From contig NZ_JACJSF010000008.1 of the NCBI RefSeq assembly GCF_014698035.1, positions 1 to 64,000 on the forward strand: DNA of 64,000 nt, in the 5' to 3' direction. The stretch comes from Desmonostoc muscorum FACHB-395 (GTDB lineage: Bacteria > Cyanobacteriota > Cyanobacteriia > Cyanobacteriales > Nostocaceae). Positions within the stretch are counted from its first letter, which is position 1. Each line of letters begins with the position of its first letter. The notes under the pieces were generated by a model that ran no database searches, was not told the origin of the DNA, and saw nothing but the letters and a program-made list of their open reading frames with translations. Shown piece after piece: positions 53,379 to 62,783 of this stretch. Made by a program: the position numbers and the translations under genes.

Positions 53379-53819
53379 TTGCAAAATATATCTATAAAAA
53401 AATATTTTTTGTGTAAAATATTGCACAATAATACTAGAACTAAAAAATCTTTTGTGTTGAAAAATAAAAAAACTTTAGAGCCAAGCTTACTTGGTGTTTT
53501 AATCCAAGCTAATAGCGTTTACTGTGGCATTCATTTAACTGAAATCCAGTTGCCCAATCAATGCGCTTTTTTAGGAATTTTAAGACAAAATCAAGTCCTT
53601 TCAACAATAGATAATCCTACGATTTTCGCTGGGGACTACATTTTAGCAATAGCAACTAATCAAATGATGATTCCTGCTCTTAAGGTCACTCTTAAGAAAA
53701 TTCATTCTGTTTATTACTCCCTCAATAGTTGCTTGTTAGAAGCTCGACCGATAGGTGGAGAATATGTTAGTTCAGATGACTCAGATATACCAAACAATCT
53801 CAATTCCACATATTATTAG
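53379..53819 (+). CDS. TrkA-C (RCK_C)-like protein next to kdp
   Basis: The frame opens with TTG at 53379 (146 residues); a start further in, at the GTG 53454, would leave the conserved part intact and is plausible. Residues 36-110 resemble an RCK C-terminal (TrkA-C) domain: LGVLIQANSVYCGIHLTEIQ, LGILRQNQVLSTIDNPTIFA, then GDYILAIA. Such domains bind ligands such as cyclic di-AMP and gate K+ channels or transporters. A free-standing TrkA-C module beside Kdp suggests post-translational control of the pump or another K+ system. No membrane segment or NAD-binding RCK_N domain is present. Confidence 0.6.
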   Translation: MQNISIKKYFLCKILHNNTRTKKSFVLKNKKTLEPSLLGVLIQANSVYCGIHLTEIQLPNQCAFLGILRQNQVLSTIDNPTIFAGDYILAIATNQMMIPALKVTLKKIHSVYYSLNSCLLEARPIGGEYVSSDDSDIPNNLNSTYY

Positions 53820-53823
53820 ATAG

Positions 53824-54333
53824 ATGAACATTTACTTCTTCTCTTATCATGCACCCGACCAAAAGATGACCGAGGATTTAGGTGCTACGATTACAACTCA
53901 ATTCAAGGGTGAAATTAGCGATATTTACGCTAAAGGTAATCAGATATTTTTTATTGAAACTCTGCTTATGGGTGGGCAAAGAATTAGAGCTAGTCATACT
54001 ATTCCCACTGAATCAATTGTAATCGTTGAAGCTCCACCCATATTACAAGGAGATTGGTTGGCAGCAGGAGTTTCTACACTTTTAGTTACTCGGATGAAGC
54101 CAGAAACTACCGCTTGGGGTGCTGTTGTTCTCAATTATTGTAGATTAATCCAGATTCATAAAATTGAAGTTATTACCTCTCCTTGGAGCCGCAACAGCAA
54201 TACAGGCACAGTTAGCAATCAGGCAGCAAGGGAAAAAAATTTACAACCAGTCAATAGTTCTGATTCATTTTCAATGGCGAATTTCTTCCAAAACCTGAGA
54301 TGGAAGCCAAGCAAAGCAGTAATTTCTCGCTAG
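53824..54333 (+). CDS. Unrecognised protein in the kdp accessory region
   Basis: I do not recognise this 169-residue protein. The first 120 residues are predicted beta-rich and soluble (ATITTQFKGEISDIYAKGNQ; IRASHTIPTESIVIVEAPPI; STLLVTRMKPETTAWGAVVL), followed by a low-complexity Ser/Asn tail (about 120-155). It begins four bases after the TrkA-C-like gene, so the two are almost certainly co-transcribed and may form a complex. A sensory or regulatory role tied to K+ uptake is only a guess from position. Confidence 0.55.
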   Translation: MNIYFFSYHAPDQKMTEDLGATITTQFKGEISDIYAKGNQIFFIETLLMGGQRIRASHTIPTESIVIVEAPPILQGDWLAAGVSTLLVTRMKPETTAWGAVVLNYCRLIQIHKIEVITSPWSRNSNTGTVSNQAAREKNLQPVNSSDSFSMANFFQNLRWKPSKAVISR

Positions 54334-54401
54334 TTCCTGAAGATGTTTAATTTAGATGACCTTTACTGAATCTAAGTCTGACTAACTTTCTTGTTTTTAA
54401 T

Positions 54402-54800
54402 ATGTATACTTCGGGGCTTTTTCGACTTGAGACATCCGCCCAAAAAACTGTTTATCAGTCTACCCTAATTGAAGCAAACCTGGCAAATACAACACATAAT
54501 TATACAAAATCCCATGAAGGAGATATTCCTTTTTTAGCAGTGTTTTTGGCTCACATTTCCTTCATGATTGTTTGGGCAATTATCGTTTACCTCGTTTCAT
54601 CTTTCTGCAAAGCTCTAGAAGATCCTCCAGAAAATGCGGTGCAAGATAAAGACGAGATAGTAAGCATCAAATATGTACAGCAACATCCCTGTAAAGGCTG
54701 CCATTTTTTTAACAACAACTCTTATCTAAAGTGTGCAGTAAACCCTGCCACTACTCTAACTAAAGAAGCGCTGAATTGCTCTGACTATATTCCTAAATAG
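54402..54800 (+). CDS. Single-span membrane protein with cysteine-rich tail
   Basis: This 132-residue protein has one strong membrane segment (about 46-68, FLAVFLAHISFMIVWAIIVY). After an acidic linker it ends in CKGCHFFNNNSYLKCAVNPA (96-115) and a last cysteine in LNCSDYIP. The C..C.FF..N.YL.CAV.P pattern recurs in small cyanobacterial proteins and could bind a metal or form disulfides; it is not a classical rubredoxin. Its role is unknown. It lies between the kdp accessory genes and the kdpA fragment. Confidence 0.55.
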   Translation: MYTSGLFRLETSAQKTVYQSTLIEANLANTTHNYTKSHEGDIPFLAVFLAHISFMIVWAIIVYLVSSFCKALEDPPENAVQDKDEIVSIKYVQQHPCKGCHFFNNNSYLKCAVNPATTLTKEALNCSDYIPK

Positions 54801-54831
54801 GTGAGTCCGTCTATGGCGAAGCTTTCCGATT

Positions 54832-55639
54832 ATGTTCCAAGGTTTTGTGCAAATCTTTCTCACTCTGTTTTTGGTTGTGATGTCAGTACCGATCGCAGGA
54901 CACTATCTAGCTAAAGTCTTCTGTATGGAAAGAACCTGGCTCGATGCAATCATGAACCTACTGGAGCGCTTAATTTATCTCCTTATAGGTATTGAACCGC
55001 AAAAGAGCATGACTGGAAGAGAATATGCGATTCAGCAATACAGTAATGGCAGTTTTAGCGCTACTACTGTTGCTCTTTCAGAGTTTACTACCGTTGAACC
55101 CCACCGATTTAGGGATGCCTACTTGGGATACAGCACTGCACACTACCATCTCATTCTTGGTTGCTGCTGATTTGCAACACTATGTGCCAGAAACCACAAT
55201 GTCTTACCTGAGCCAGATAACAGCCTTGGGTTTCTTAATGTTCCTTACTTCCTCTTTAGTTAACGAAGGTAATGGTTTACTTCGACAGCATCTAATTCAA
55301 CAGCTTCAAGAAACCAGAAAATGTTTTGGCTGTAATTTATCGGGAGTTAACTTTTCCGGGGCAAACTTACAAAAAATCGACTTGCGATCGGCAAATCTTC
55401 AGGGAGCTAACCTCAAAAATGCTAATCTCCGGTATGCAAATTTAGAGTGGGCAGATATTCGGAATGCAAATCTCCAAGGAGCCGATCTAACTGGAGCTAT
55501 TCTCAAAAATACATTGTTAGCTGATGCTGATTTATAAAAGGCAAAACTGGAAAAATTTAACTTAGAAGGAACCAATTTTAGAAATGCCAATCTTAGTTAT
55601 GCAAATTCAATCAAAACTTCAAAAAACAACAATATTTAA
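54832..55639 (+). pseudogene. Second kdpA fragment, frameshifted and joined to pentapeptide repeats
   Basis: Residues from 54832 copy the KdpA N-terminus (MFQGFVQIFLTLFLVVMSVP... ERLIYLLIGIEPQKSMTGRE). After TGREYA the frame breaks near 55025, and the KdpA homology continues in another frame from 55025 ([55 protein letters not shown]). After about 85 residues in that frame the similarity stops and pentapeptide repeats follow (NLSGVNFSGANLQKIDLRSA, then ANLQGADLTGA) until a TAA at 55535-55537. In-frame pentapeptide-like sequence continues past it (NLEGTNFRNANLSYAN) to 55639. About 11 bases missing near the break would explain the shift. Confidence 0.85.
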
Positions 55640-55829
55640 GGTCATAATTATAATAACTCTATGTGAAACATTATTGCCAAGTGGAATGATATCAAATCGC
55701 TGCGGTCGGCAACCAAATATTTAAATCAATCAGGTTTTCTCTCCACGATCTTTTCAGAAAAACAATAATATTAAGACCATTGTCCTGAAGCAATCTCAAT
55801 GTCAACTGATATAAGCCGGAAGTAAATTA

Positions 55830-56084
55830 ATGACACAACTAAATTATCAAGATAAAAATAGCTTTTTCTATCCTCGGAGTCGCTACTACGGTCAAATTAA
55901 GCCAGAGAACCTAGTATTTAATGCTAACCTCCAAGAATTTGCTCAAAAAGTTAGCTATATAACTAGTTTAGAAACTGGTGGGAAACTATCTACAGAAGAA
56001 GCTTTCGGTAAAATTGAGGCGTTCTGGGAACAGTTAGAAGGTAGTAAAAATAAGCTGGGAATCGGTAGGGATATATCAGTTTAA
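55830..56084 (+). CDS. Conserved small cyanobacterial protein
   Basis: This 84-residue soluble protein has the conserved core FFYPRSRYYGQIKPENLVFN, ANLQEFAQKVSYITSLETGG, LSTEEAFGKIEAFWEQLEGS. I recall this pattern as a small uncharacterised cyanobacterial family (possibly DUF7219), but the number is not certain. No catalytic motif or membrane segment is visible. It has its own upstream region and no close operon partner. Confidence 0.65.
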   Translation: MTQLNYQDKNSFFYPRSRYYGQIKPENLVFNANLQEFAQKVSYITSLETGGKLSTEEAFGKIEAFWEQLEGSKNKLGIGRDISV

Positions 56085-56197
56085 TTTAGTTGACTAATTA
56101 TGATGTGCAACAATTGCGATGCAGTGATTGGTGGCTGAGAACATTTAAACAGAGTTTGAAATTTTCAAACTTCATTTGAAAACCCTAAACACATTTT

Positions 56198-57658
56198 ATG
56201 AAATCAAAAGAGACGATATTTGTTATTCCGACTCATCGATTGAGAGATGTAGCACAGACCATTGAAAAGTATGATGATAATTTCTGGGCAAATGGTCATG
56301 CTGTAAAAATTATCATCTTTGATGATTCCAGCATTGCCAACCACGAGAAATATTACCCACTTTTAGAGCAGACTAAGACAGTCAATGATGTGTATTATGT
56401 CGGGCCTCAGCAGAAAGAGCAATTTATTACATTTTTAAACGAAAGACTGCGCGATCGCAAGCTAGAATCACTCGTCAAAAACTTATTTCGCCCTAGCTAC
56501 GGCGGTAATCGCAACTTCACGTTAATGTATACCCTTGGCCATTTAATGGTCAGTGCAGATGACGATATGCGACCAGATGCATTGATTGAAACTAGCCCAG
56601 AATCTTTATCAGGTGATGAAATATGTCGAGGTAAATTGATCAAGTCTACTCAACAAGGCGGCTTTGTCCATAAATCTTTTGATTTACTCACGGCTTTTGG
56701 TGATGTTCTAGGTAAAAAAGCCAGCCAGGTACCAGAAAATTTTGAGGCTGGAGAATTGGTTGTTGATACAGCAATGGATTTAGAAACCAACACAACCAAA
56801 GGCTACTTTCGAGAAAACAGTCTCGTATTACAACAGGGAAGAGTGTTGAATAATGCGATCGTCAAGATTGCCCAGACTTTTCGCACAGGAACTAATGATA
56901 TCGATACACTTGATTTTATTCACATGTATCTCAATGATGAAAATCAAATCAGTCCCAATGACTTGAATGATTTTTATATTCTGACTAATTTTCGACCTGT
57001 CATCACCAACAAAAACTGGAGAATGGATTGTGGAGTCGCTGGATATGATAATCAGCTAGGTTTACCACCCTTTTTTCCCACTCGGCTCAGATTTGAAGAT
57101 TATATCTACAGGATTTGGATACAGCAAGAGGGTATTGCAGCTGCACATGTTGATGCTGTCCAGAACCATATTAGAAATAATTATATGCGTAATCCTCTTG
57201 CTAGCGAACTCTTTAATGAGGAAATATGTAGCCTGCTGAAAAAGAAGATTAAGAGCAGTGTTTATCATCTTGATGATCTGGGAATCAAGTTTGATTACTC
57301 TGGCGAGGTTACATTGCAAGACTCTGAGGAAATTCTGGAAAAAATCTCTGCTATCCACACTCAGGTAGTGAAAGCCTCAATGTCTGCCCAGAATGAAGAA
57401 CGTCAGCAGTCACTCCAATTGTTTGCTGAGAATTTATCAAGAGTCTTTTATGGGTTTGAACCCGACTTTTTTCAGCAAAACGTTTCCAGAATTATTGATG
57501 ATGTCATTAGCCAATTTCACGGTTCTCTAGAAATATGGCCAACTCTAGTTGAAATTTGCTACTTTTACAAAGATAAAAAGGATTTACCACAAATCAGAGT
57601 CAAGAATAAGAAGCTAAAGTCCAGAAATGGCACAAAATTGGGCGAAATTCAATCATAA
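56198..57658 (+). CDS. GT2-like glycosyltransferase family protein
   Basis: This 486-residue protein begins like a GT-A fold sugar transferase (ETIFVIPTHRLRDVAQTIEK; VKIIIFDDSS at 36-45), with the metal-binding DxD motif in MVSADDDMRPDA (117-128). A catalytic-type acidic region (RLRFEDYIYRIW) is around 300. The C-terminal third is helical with no known motif. It has no membrane segment, so it is a cytosolic or peripheral enzyme using a nucleotide sugar; donor and acceptor are unknown. No other glycan gene is adjacent. Confidence 0.7.
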   Translation: MKSKETIFVIPTHRLRDVAQTIEKYDDNFWANGHAVKIIIFDDSSIANHEKYYPLLEQTKTVNDVYYVGPQQKEQFITFLNERLRDRKLESLVKNLFRPSYGGNRNFTLMYTLGHLMVSADDDMRPDALIETSPESLSGDEICRGKLIKSTQQGGFVHKSFDLLTAFGDVLGKKASQVPENFEAGELVVDTAMDLETNTTKGYFRENSLVLQQGRVLNNAIVKIAQTFRTGTNDIDTLDFIHMYLNDENQISPNDLNDFYILTNFRPVITNKNWRMDCGVAGYDNQLGLPPFFPTRLRFEDYIYRIWIQQEGIAAAHVDAVQNHIRNNYMRNPLASELFNEEICSLLKKKIKSSVYHLDDLGIKFDYSGEVTLQDSEEILEKISAIHTQVVKASMSAQNEERQQSLQLFAENLSRVFYGFEPDFFQQNVSRIIDDVISQFHGSLEIWPTLVEICYFYKDKKDLPQIRVKNKKLKSRNGTKLGEIQS

Positions 57659-57839
57659 ACTCTTAATCTGGCAAACAAAGCATAAGCAAGTCTTTACGAT
57701 TCTTCATCCGTAAAAATTTTGTCAGATATGGCTTAAGTAACAGCAATCTGATAAGATTTCAAATTAAGTAGAATAACTGCTTGTTATCTTTTTCTTTAAC
57801 CCATTGATTTCGGGTATTTTTTAGGAAAGGAAAATAAAA

Positions 57840-59615
57840 ATGTCTCATCTATTGTGGAAAACTCTGGTACTAAGTCCAGTAGTTTTGGGAGTGACGGTGT
57901 TGGTTTCCGCTAGGGCTATAGCTACTGAATTAGCAGGCTCCTCTGAAGATATAAAGGCAAAAACTGCTCAGACAGAAGCACCAATGTCTTCTGATGCTTC
58001 AACATTTATTCAAACAGAGCAACCAAAAGTTAATCAGCTATTGGTTGCCCAAAAGACTGATGATAATAAGGTTTTAGAAGAGGTTAACCGCTACAGCACC
58101 GAGGGTAAGAACCAAAATTCCCTGTCTCAAGTCACATCAGTTTCTCAGTTTTCTGATGTACAGCCGACTGACTGGGCGTTCCAAGCTTTACAATCCCTGG
58201 TTGAACGCTACGGTTGTATTGCTGGATACCCAAATTCTACCTATCGTGGCAATCGGGCACTGACTCGTTATGAATTTGCCGCAGGTTTGAATGCTTGTTT
58301 AGATCGGGTTAATGAACTGATTGCAACAGCGACTGCTGACTTGGTGACAAAACAAGATTTGGCGACCCTCCAGCGTTTGCAAGAAGAATTCTCGGCAGAA
58401 CTAGCAACTTTGCGTGGTCGAGTAGATGCTGTAGAAGCACGGACTGCTGAACTAGAAGCAAATCAGTTTTCTACTACAACCAAGCTTGTAGGTGAAGCTA
58501 TTTTTGCCGTTAGTGATATTTTTGGCGGCAACACTGGCGATGCTAATAATACTGTTTTCCAAGATAGGGTACGTTTAGACCTGCAAACCAGCTTCACTGG
58601 TAAAGACGTTTTACACACCCGTCTTGCAGCCGGTAATTCACTAGCCTTTAGTCAACTGGATAATGCTGGTGTTCCTATCAATACTGCTGAAGGCACACAA
58701 ACTTTTCAAATCGGTAACACTGGTAATAATTCTGTCAGTATCGATTGGTTAGCGTATTACGTACCCATAGGTCCAGCCCAAGCGTACTTTGCGGCCACCG
58801 GAGGTATTCATAGCGATTATGCTGCCACTAATAATCCTTACTTTGAGGACTTTGATGGTGGTAATGGTGCTTTGTCTACCTTTGCTTCTGAAAGTCCTAT
58901 CTATCGCATTGGTGGTGGTGCCGGTGCAGCGCTGACTTTACCCTTTGGTAGCGGCGGCAGTTTTTTCAAACCAAGTTCATTGACTATAGGCTACTTGGCA
59001 TCAAATGCTAATAATCCTGGAGCAAGTCAAGGTTTGTTAGAGGGTAACTATGCGGCTCTTGGACAGTTGAACTTTAGTGTTGGCGATCGCTTGGCGATCG
59101 CTGCTACCTACGTTCATGGCTATCATGGTGCTGGAGGCGGAAATTTATTTGATCTAGGCGGCGGTCTGGGTAGTACTAACCGCGTCGTAGGTACTAATCA
59201 AGCTAACACCCTAAGTACCCTAAGCGCATCTTCTAGTAATTCTTACGGTATAGAAGCAGCCTTCAGACCCAGCGACAAACTTTCAATTAGTGGCTTCGTT
59301 TCTTACCACGATATCTCAGGCTTTGGTGCTGGTGATGATTATGAAGCTTGGAGCTACGGTCTTGGGGTAGCGTTACCTGACTTCGGTAAAAAAGGTAACG
59401 TTTTAGGTATTTTTGCTGGAGCAGAACCATATTCGTTTAACCGACCAGGTTTTGTTGGTAATGATATCCCTTATCACTTTGAAGGCTTCTATAAATATCG
59501 CGTGTCAGATAACATCTCAATCACTCCTGGTGTCATCTGGTTGACCTCTCCTGGACAAAGCAGCGCTAACGACGATGCAATTATCGGTACTCTGAGAACA
59601 ACTTTCACCTTTTAA
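57840..59615 (+). CDS. SLH-domain outer-membrane porin (iron-uptake/OprB type)
   Basis: The 591-residue protein has a signal peptide (about 1-28), an SLH domain (about 97-160; SQFSDVQPTDWAFQALQSLV, YGCIAGYPNSTYRGNRALTR) that binds pyruvylated cell-wall polymer, a short coiled coil (DLATLQRLQEEFSAELATLR), and a C-terminal beta-barrel with many aromatic-rich strands ending in TLRTTFTF. This is the common cyanobacterial porin class, several members of which take part in iron or inorganic ion passage. It anchors the outer membrane to peptidoglycan. Specificity cannot be assigned. Confidence 0.92.
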   Translation: MSHLLWKTLVLSPVVLGVTVLVSARAIATELAGSSEDIKAKTAQTEAPMSSDASTFIQTEQPKVNQLLVAQKTDDNKVLEEVNRYSTEGKNQNSLSQVTSVSQFSDVQPTDWAFQALQSLVERYGCIAGYPNSTYRGNRALTRYEFAAGLNACLDRVNELIATATADLVTKQDLATLQRLQEEFSAELATLRGRVDAVEARTAELEANQFSTTTKLVGEAIFAVSDIFGGNTGDANNTVFQDRVRLDLQTSFTGKDVLHTRLAAGNSLAFSQLDNAGVPINTAEGTQTFQIGNTGNNSVSIDWLAYYVPIGPAQAYFAATGGIHSDYAATNNPYFEDFDGGNGALSTFASESPIYRIGGGAGAALTLPFGSGGSFFKPSSLTIGYLASNANNPGASQGLLEGNYAALGQLNFSVGDRLAIAATYVHGYHGAGGGNLFDLGGGLGSTNRVVGTNQANTLSTLSASSSNSYGIEAAFRPSDKLSISGFVSYHDISGFGAGDDYEAWSYGLGVALPDFGKKGNVLGIFAGAEPYSFNRPGFVGNDIPYHFEGFYKYRVSDNISITPGVIWLTSPGQSSANDDAIIGTLRTTFTF

Positions 59616-59996
59616 AAGATTTGGTGAACGCAAGTCCAATCTAGGAAAAGGTTAAAGGGCTAGGGGGAAAGATGAATTTAAATCCTTTCCCTCTAACCGA
59701 AAAGTTTTGTACTTGGGTTGAAATAACGTTCCTGCTGTCTGGAGTAATAGACAAGTGGAAGAAATGCCAGGACAAATAGTTTACCAATCCACACAAACCT
59801 TCAAATATCGAGACGGAAGCTACCATTTAAAATCACCTTATTAGTCTCTATATGAAGATACTGGATGTCTCTTGACTTACTTAGTCTTTTAGAGTGCCAG
59901 ACATAGCAGCAAAGATGATTCGACATCCAGCTTAAGGGCTGTGATATTATGGGAGACTGCTGCATACATTTAGAAAAACTAGCAATTGAATCAATC
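59616..59996. other. Intergenic region before rpsO
   Basis: This contains an AAAGGTTAAAGGGCTAGGGG-type repeat (59647-59666) and a TATTAT hexamer (59945-59950) that could be the rpsO -10 box. No gene was found. Confidence 0.5.
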
Positions 59997-60266
59997 ATGG
60001 CCCTGACGCAACTGCGGAAACAAGAAATCATTTCCAATTACCAAGTTCACGAAACCGACACTGGTTCGGCTGATGTCCAAGTTGCCATGCTAACTGAGCG
60101 CATTAACCGCCTCAGCGAACATCTCCAGGCAAATAAAAAAGACCATTCTTCTAGACGGGGACTGTTGAAGCTAATTGGTCAGCGTAAGCGTCTTCTAGCC
60201 TACATATCGCAGGAAAGCCGTGAAAAGTATCAAGCTTTGATCGCTCGCCTCGGTATTCGTGGATAG
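59997..60266 (+). CDS. rpsO: 30S ribosomal protein S15
   Basis: From the ATG at 59997 this is the standard 89-residue S15 ([60 protein letters not shown]). It binds the central domain of 16S rRNA early in small-subunit assembly. A longer frame upstream has no S15 similarity. It is followed 12 bases later by a PAM68-like gene on the same strand, a common pairing in cyanobacteria. Confidence 0.97.
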   Translation: MALTQLRKQEIISNYQVHETDTGSADVQVAMLTERINRLSEHLQANKKDHSSRRGLLKLIGQRKRLLAYISQESREKYQALIARLGIRG

Positions 60267-60278
60267 GGACTACCGCTT

Positions 60279-60749
60279 ATGTCTGCTGAAGAATCTGAAC
60301 GCAGTCGCTTGCCCTTTGAACCAAACAAAAAGCGCCAAAAACCCGCAAAAACTCAAAGTAAACCAGCAGCACAGCCACAAGAATCTGGCAAACAGGCTGA
60401 TAAAAAACTGACTTACACCAAACAAGAGATGGCTATTCCTCAAGTAGTCAGCCAGAGGATGATCCGACGGGTAGCTGGTTTCTGTGGCGTACCAACAGCT
60501 TTGGGCATTAGTGTCCTGGTTGTTAGCTATCTGCTTGCTATCTACTCCGACATCCAACTAGCTCCCATCGCCGTGTTATTGGTGAACATGGGACTATTTG
60601 GTTTGGGGGTCTTAGGCATAACTTATGGCGTTCTCTCTGCCTCTTGGGATGAAGAAAGAGTCGGAAGTTTGCTAGGTGTGGGTGAGTTCAACACCAATTG
60701 GGGACGAATGGTGGCAGCTTGGCGCGAAACTCGGCAAAAAAACTCATAA
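60279..60749 (+). CDS. PAM68-like photosystem assembly protein
   Basis: The 156-residue protein has a basic, Lys/Gln-rich N-terminal tail (1-50), then IPQVVSQRMIRRVAGFCGVP, two membrane segments (about 70-92 and 100-122) and a C-terminal ASWDEERVGSLLGVGEFNTN motif diagnostic of the PAM68/DUF3464 family. Its plant relative PAM68 is a thylakoid protein needed for photosystem II CP47 assembly, and the cyanobacterial homologue is likewise linked to PSII biogenesis. It is co-transcribed with rpsO by its spacing (12 bases). Confidence 0.88.
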   Translation: MSAEESERSRLPFEPNKKRQKPAKTQSKPAAQPQESGKQADKKLTYTKQEMAIPQVVSQRMIRRVAGFCGVPTALGISVLVVSYLLAIYSDIQLAPIAVLLVNMGLFGLGVLGITYGVLSASWDEERVGSLLGVGEFNTNWGRMVAAWRETRQKNS

Positions 60750-60802
60750 TTAACGGCGCTCAGGTATTAAGTAACTGCGGTATTGGGTAAAAAAAGAAGT
60801 GA

Positions 60803-60834
60803 ATGTTGAAGTTGAAATTTTATAACTTCAACAT
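60803..60834 (+). terminator. Stem-loop after the rpsO-PAM68 unit
   Basis: ATGTTGAAGTT (60803-60813) pairs perfectly with AACTTCAACAT (60824-60834). There is no clear U-run after it, so termination is possible but not certain. Confidence 0.5.
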
Positions 60835-61030
60835 TGCTAATTAAAATTATATAATCTTTTTATACCTACATCCAGCTACCCAGTAGTAAAACTACTGACT
60901 GAGCGCTATAATTTTGTCTATTTATTTTGTAAATAAATTTTGTTTTTAACTATTCGTAATTAGGGCAATAGGCAACAATAAAGTTAGCCCATTTACAGAA
61001 AATTTTACTCAATTAATTAGGAAATTTCAC

Positions 61031-62089
61031 ATGATTATAGTAATGAAAACTGGTTCCCCAGAAGCGGAAATAAACCGCATTGATGAGGAACTAACTAGCT
61101 GGGGGCTAACTCCAGAAAAAATTGTTGGTCAACATAAAGTAGTTATTGGTCTTGTAGGTGAAACTGCTAGCTTAGATCCATTACAAATTCAGGAACTTAG
61201 CCCCTGGATTGAGCAGGTGTTACGGGTAGAGCAGCCTTACAAACGAGCCAGTCGCCAATACCGTCACGGTGAAGCTTCGGAAGTAGTAGTTAATACTCCT
61301 AATGGAGCAGTGGTATTTGGTGAACATCAGCCTTTGGTAGTCGTTGCCGGCCCCTGCTCAGTAGAAAATGAAGAAATGATTGTAGAGACAGCACGGCGCG
61401 TCAAGACGGCTGGAGCAAAATTTTTGCGCGGAGGGGCATATAAACCCCGAACTTCACCTTACGCCTTCCAAGGACACGGCGAGAGTGCTTTAGATTTATT
61501 AGCAAAGGCGCGAGAAGTCAGTGGACTAGGTATTATTACAGAAGTGATGGATGCGGCTGACCTGGATAAAATTGTCGAAGTAGCTGACGTGATTCAGGTA
61601 GGAGCAAGAAATATGCAGAATTTCTCCTTGCTCAAAAAAGTGGGAGCGCAGCCGAAACCAGTTCTCTTGAAGCGGGGAATGGCGGCTACTATTGAAGATT
61701 GGTTGATGGCAGCCGAGTATGTTTTGGCATCTGGCAATCCCAATGTAATTTTGTGTGAAAGGGGAATACGCACCTTTGACCGCCAATATACGCGAAATAC
61801 GCTGGATTTATCGGTAGTGCCAGTGTTGCGAAAACTGACTCACCTGCCAATTATGATTGACCCCAGCCACGGGGTAGGTTGGTCTGAGTTTGTGCCTTCA
61901 ATGGCTATGGCTGCGATCGCAGCTGGCACAGATTCTCTGATGATAGAGGTTCATCCCAATCCTGCCAAAGCTTTATCAGACGGCCCCCAATCTGTGACAC
62001 CAGACCGTTTTGATAAATTAATGCAAGAATTAGCAGTCATTGGTAAGGCGGTAGGACGCTGGCAGCAACCAGCAATAGCTCTAGCTTAA
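61031..62089 (+). CDS. aroF: 3-deoxy-7-phosphoheptulonate synthase (DAHP synthase, type I beta)
   Basis: This 352-residue enzyme condenses erythrose-4-phosphate and phosphoenolpyruvate at the entry to aromatic amino-acid synthesis. An N-terminal ferredoxin-like regulatory domain (1-70, MIIVMKTGSPEAEINRIDEE) precedes the barrel: VVAGPCSVENEEMIVETARR, KFLRGGAYKPRTSPYAFQGH, QVGARNMQNFSLL, KPVLLKRGMAATIEDWL, LCERGIRTFDRQYTRNTLDL and IMIDPSHGVG. The length matches the cyanobacterial and Bacillus-like type I beta form with feedback-regulatory N-domain. It is cytosolic, with its own promoter region upstream. Confidence 0.96.
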   Translation: MIIVMKTGSPEAEINRIDEELTSWGLTPEKIVGQHKVVIGLVGETASLDPLQIQELSPWIEQVLRVEQPYKRASRQYRHGEASEVVVNTPNGAVVFGEHQPLVVVAGPCSVENEEMIVETARRVKTAGAKFLRGGAYKPRTSPYAFQGHGESALDLLAKAREVSGLGIITEVMDAADLDKIVEVADVIQVGARNMQNFSLLKKVGAQPKPVLLKRGMAATIEDWLMAAEYVLASGNPNVILCERGIRTFDRQYTRNTLDLSVVPVLRKLTHLPIMIDPSHGVGWSEFVPSMAMAAIAAGTDSLMIEVHPNPAKALSDGPQSVTPDRFDKLMQELAVIGKAVGRWQQPAIALA

Positions 62090-62522
62090 AATTCAGTTGC
62101 AACTTCTTGCTGGGCATAAATAAATTAAAGTTTGTAGTCAGGACTAAAGTCCTGATAGCTCTGAAGAGGCGATGAATCGCTCACTACAAACTAAGTTTTT
62201 ATATGTTTAATTATGCCTATCTAAACCTCGTCTACCTTGAGAACCGTAGTTTTGTAGATTGGGTGCAGCGATCGCGTAACCCAACATAAATAAGGTGGTA
62301 ATGTTGGGTTGCGTTTCACTCCACCCAACCTACATCAATATATCTTTTAAAAAACTCTAGGTTTCAACATAAATGAGGTTTATCTACCTATTTATTTTAA
62401 ATATGAAATAATGCCCCTTTAGAAATATCCTAAAGGGGATTTTTAAACACTAATCAAATCTAATGAAAAAAGAACTCTGCAATCAATATTGATGGTCAAT
62501 ATTTTTTGCATTTGTAGGTCTT
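62090..62522. other. Intergenic region with two dispersed repeats
   Basis: It includes the ACTACAAAC composite hairpin (62130-62191) and a TAACCCAACATAAATAAGG / ATGTTGGGTTGCGTTTCACT repeat pair (62277-62320), a common cyanobacterial palindromic motif. No gene is seen. Confidence 0.6.
62130..62191. repeat. Composite palindromic repeat (GTTTGTAGT ... ACTACAAAC)
   Basis: Outer arms GTTTGTAGT (62130-62138) and ACTACAAAC (62183-62191) enclose two inner hairpins, CAGGACTAAAGTCCTG and AGGCGATGAATCGCT, giving a three-way-junction-like fold. Its right end is shared with the repeats at 12921-13044. Confidence 0.75.
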
Positions 62523-62783
62523 TTATCTTCTATATACATAGTGAGCAGGTATCCATCGACGGCCACGATTTGTCTGCACCCAACGTCCAGGAACCAGTAT
62601 TCTTCTTCTCGCTTGAACAGGGGTATAAACCCTAACTGGTGGTGATCTTCTGATTACTCTAACTGGAACTGGTCGCCTAACTGGCCATCTAGCCTGAGCA
62701 TCAGCTTGGGAAGGAATAAAGGTAACAGCAATTGGTAAAATCAGTGCTGCACTAGCAAGCATTCTTTTAATACTCATTCGCAA
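62523..62783 (-). CDS. Small secreted arginine-rich protein
   Basis: This 86-residue protein has a signal peptide (MRMSIKRMLASAALILPIAV..., cleavage after about ADA, residue 29). A very basic mature part follows, rich in Arg, Pro and Val (RRPVPVRVIRRSPPVRVYTP), and it ends in GRWVQTNRGRRWIPAHYVYR. The Trp/Tyr-Arg ending is like short cyanobacterial and proteobacterial periplasmic proteins of unknown role. It should be periplasmic or exported. An ATG at residue 3 is an alternative start. Confidence 0.6.
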   Translation of the reverse strand: MRMSIKRMLASAALILPIAVTFIPSQADAQARWPVRRPVPVRVIRRSPPVRVYTPVQARRRILVPGRWVQTNRGRRWIPAHYVYRR

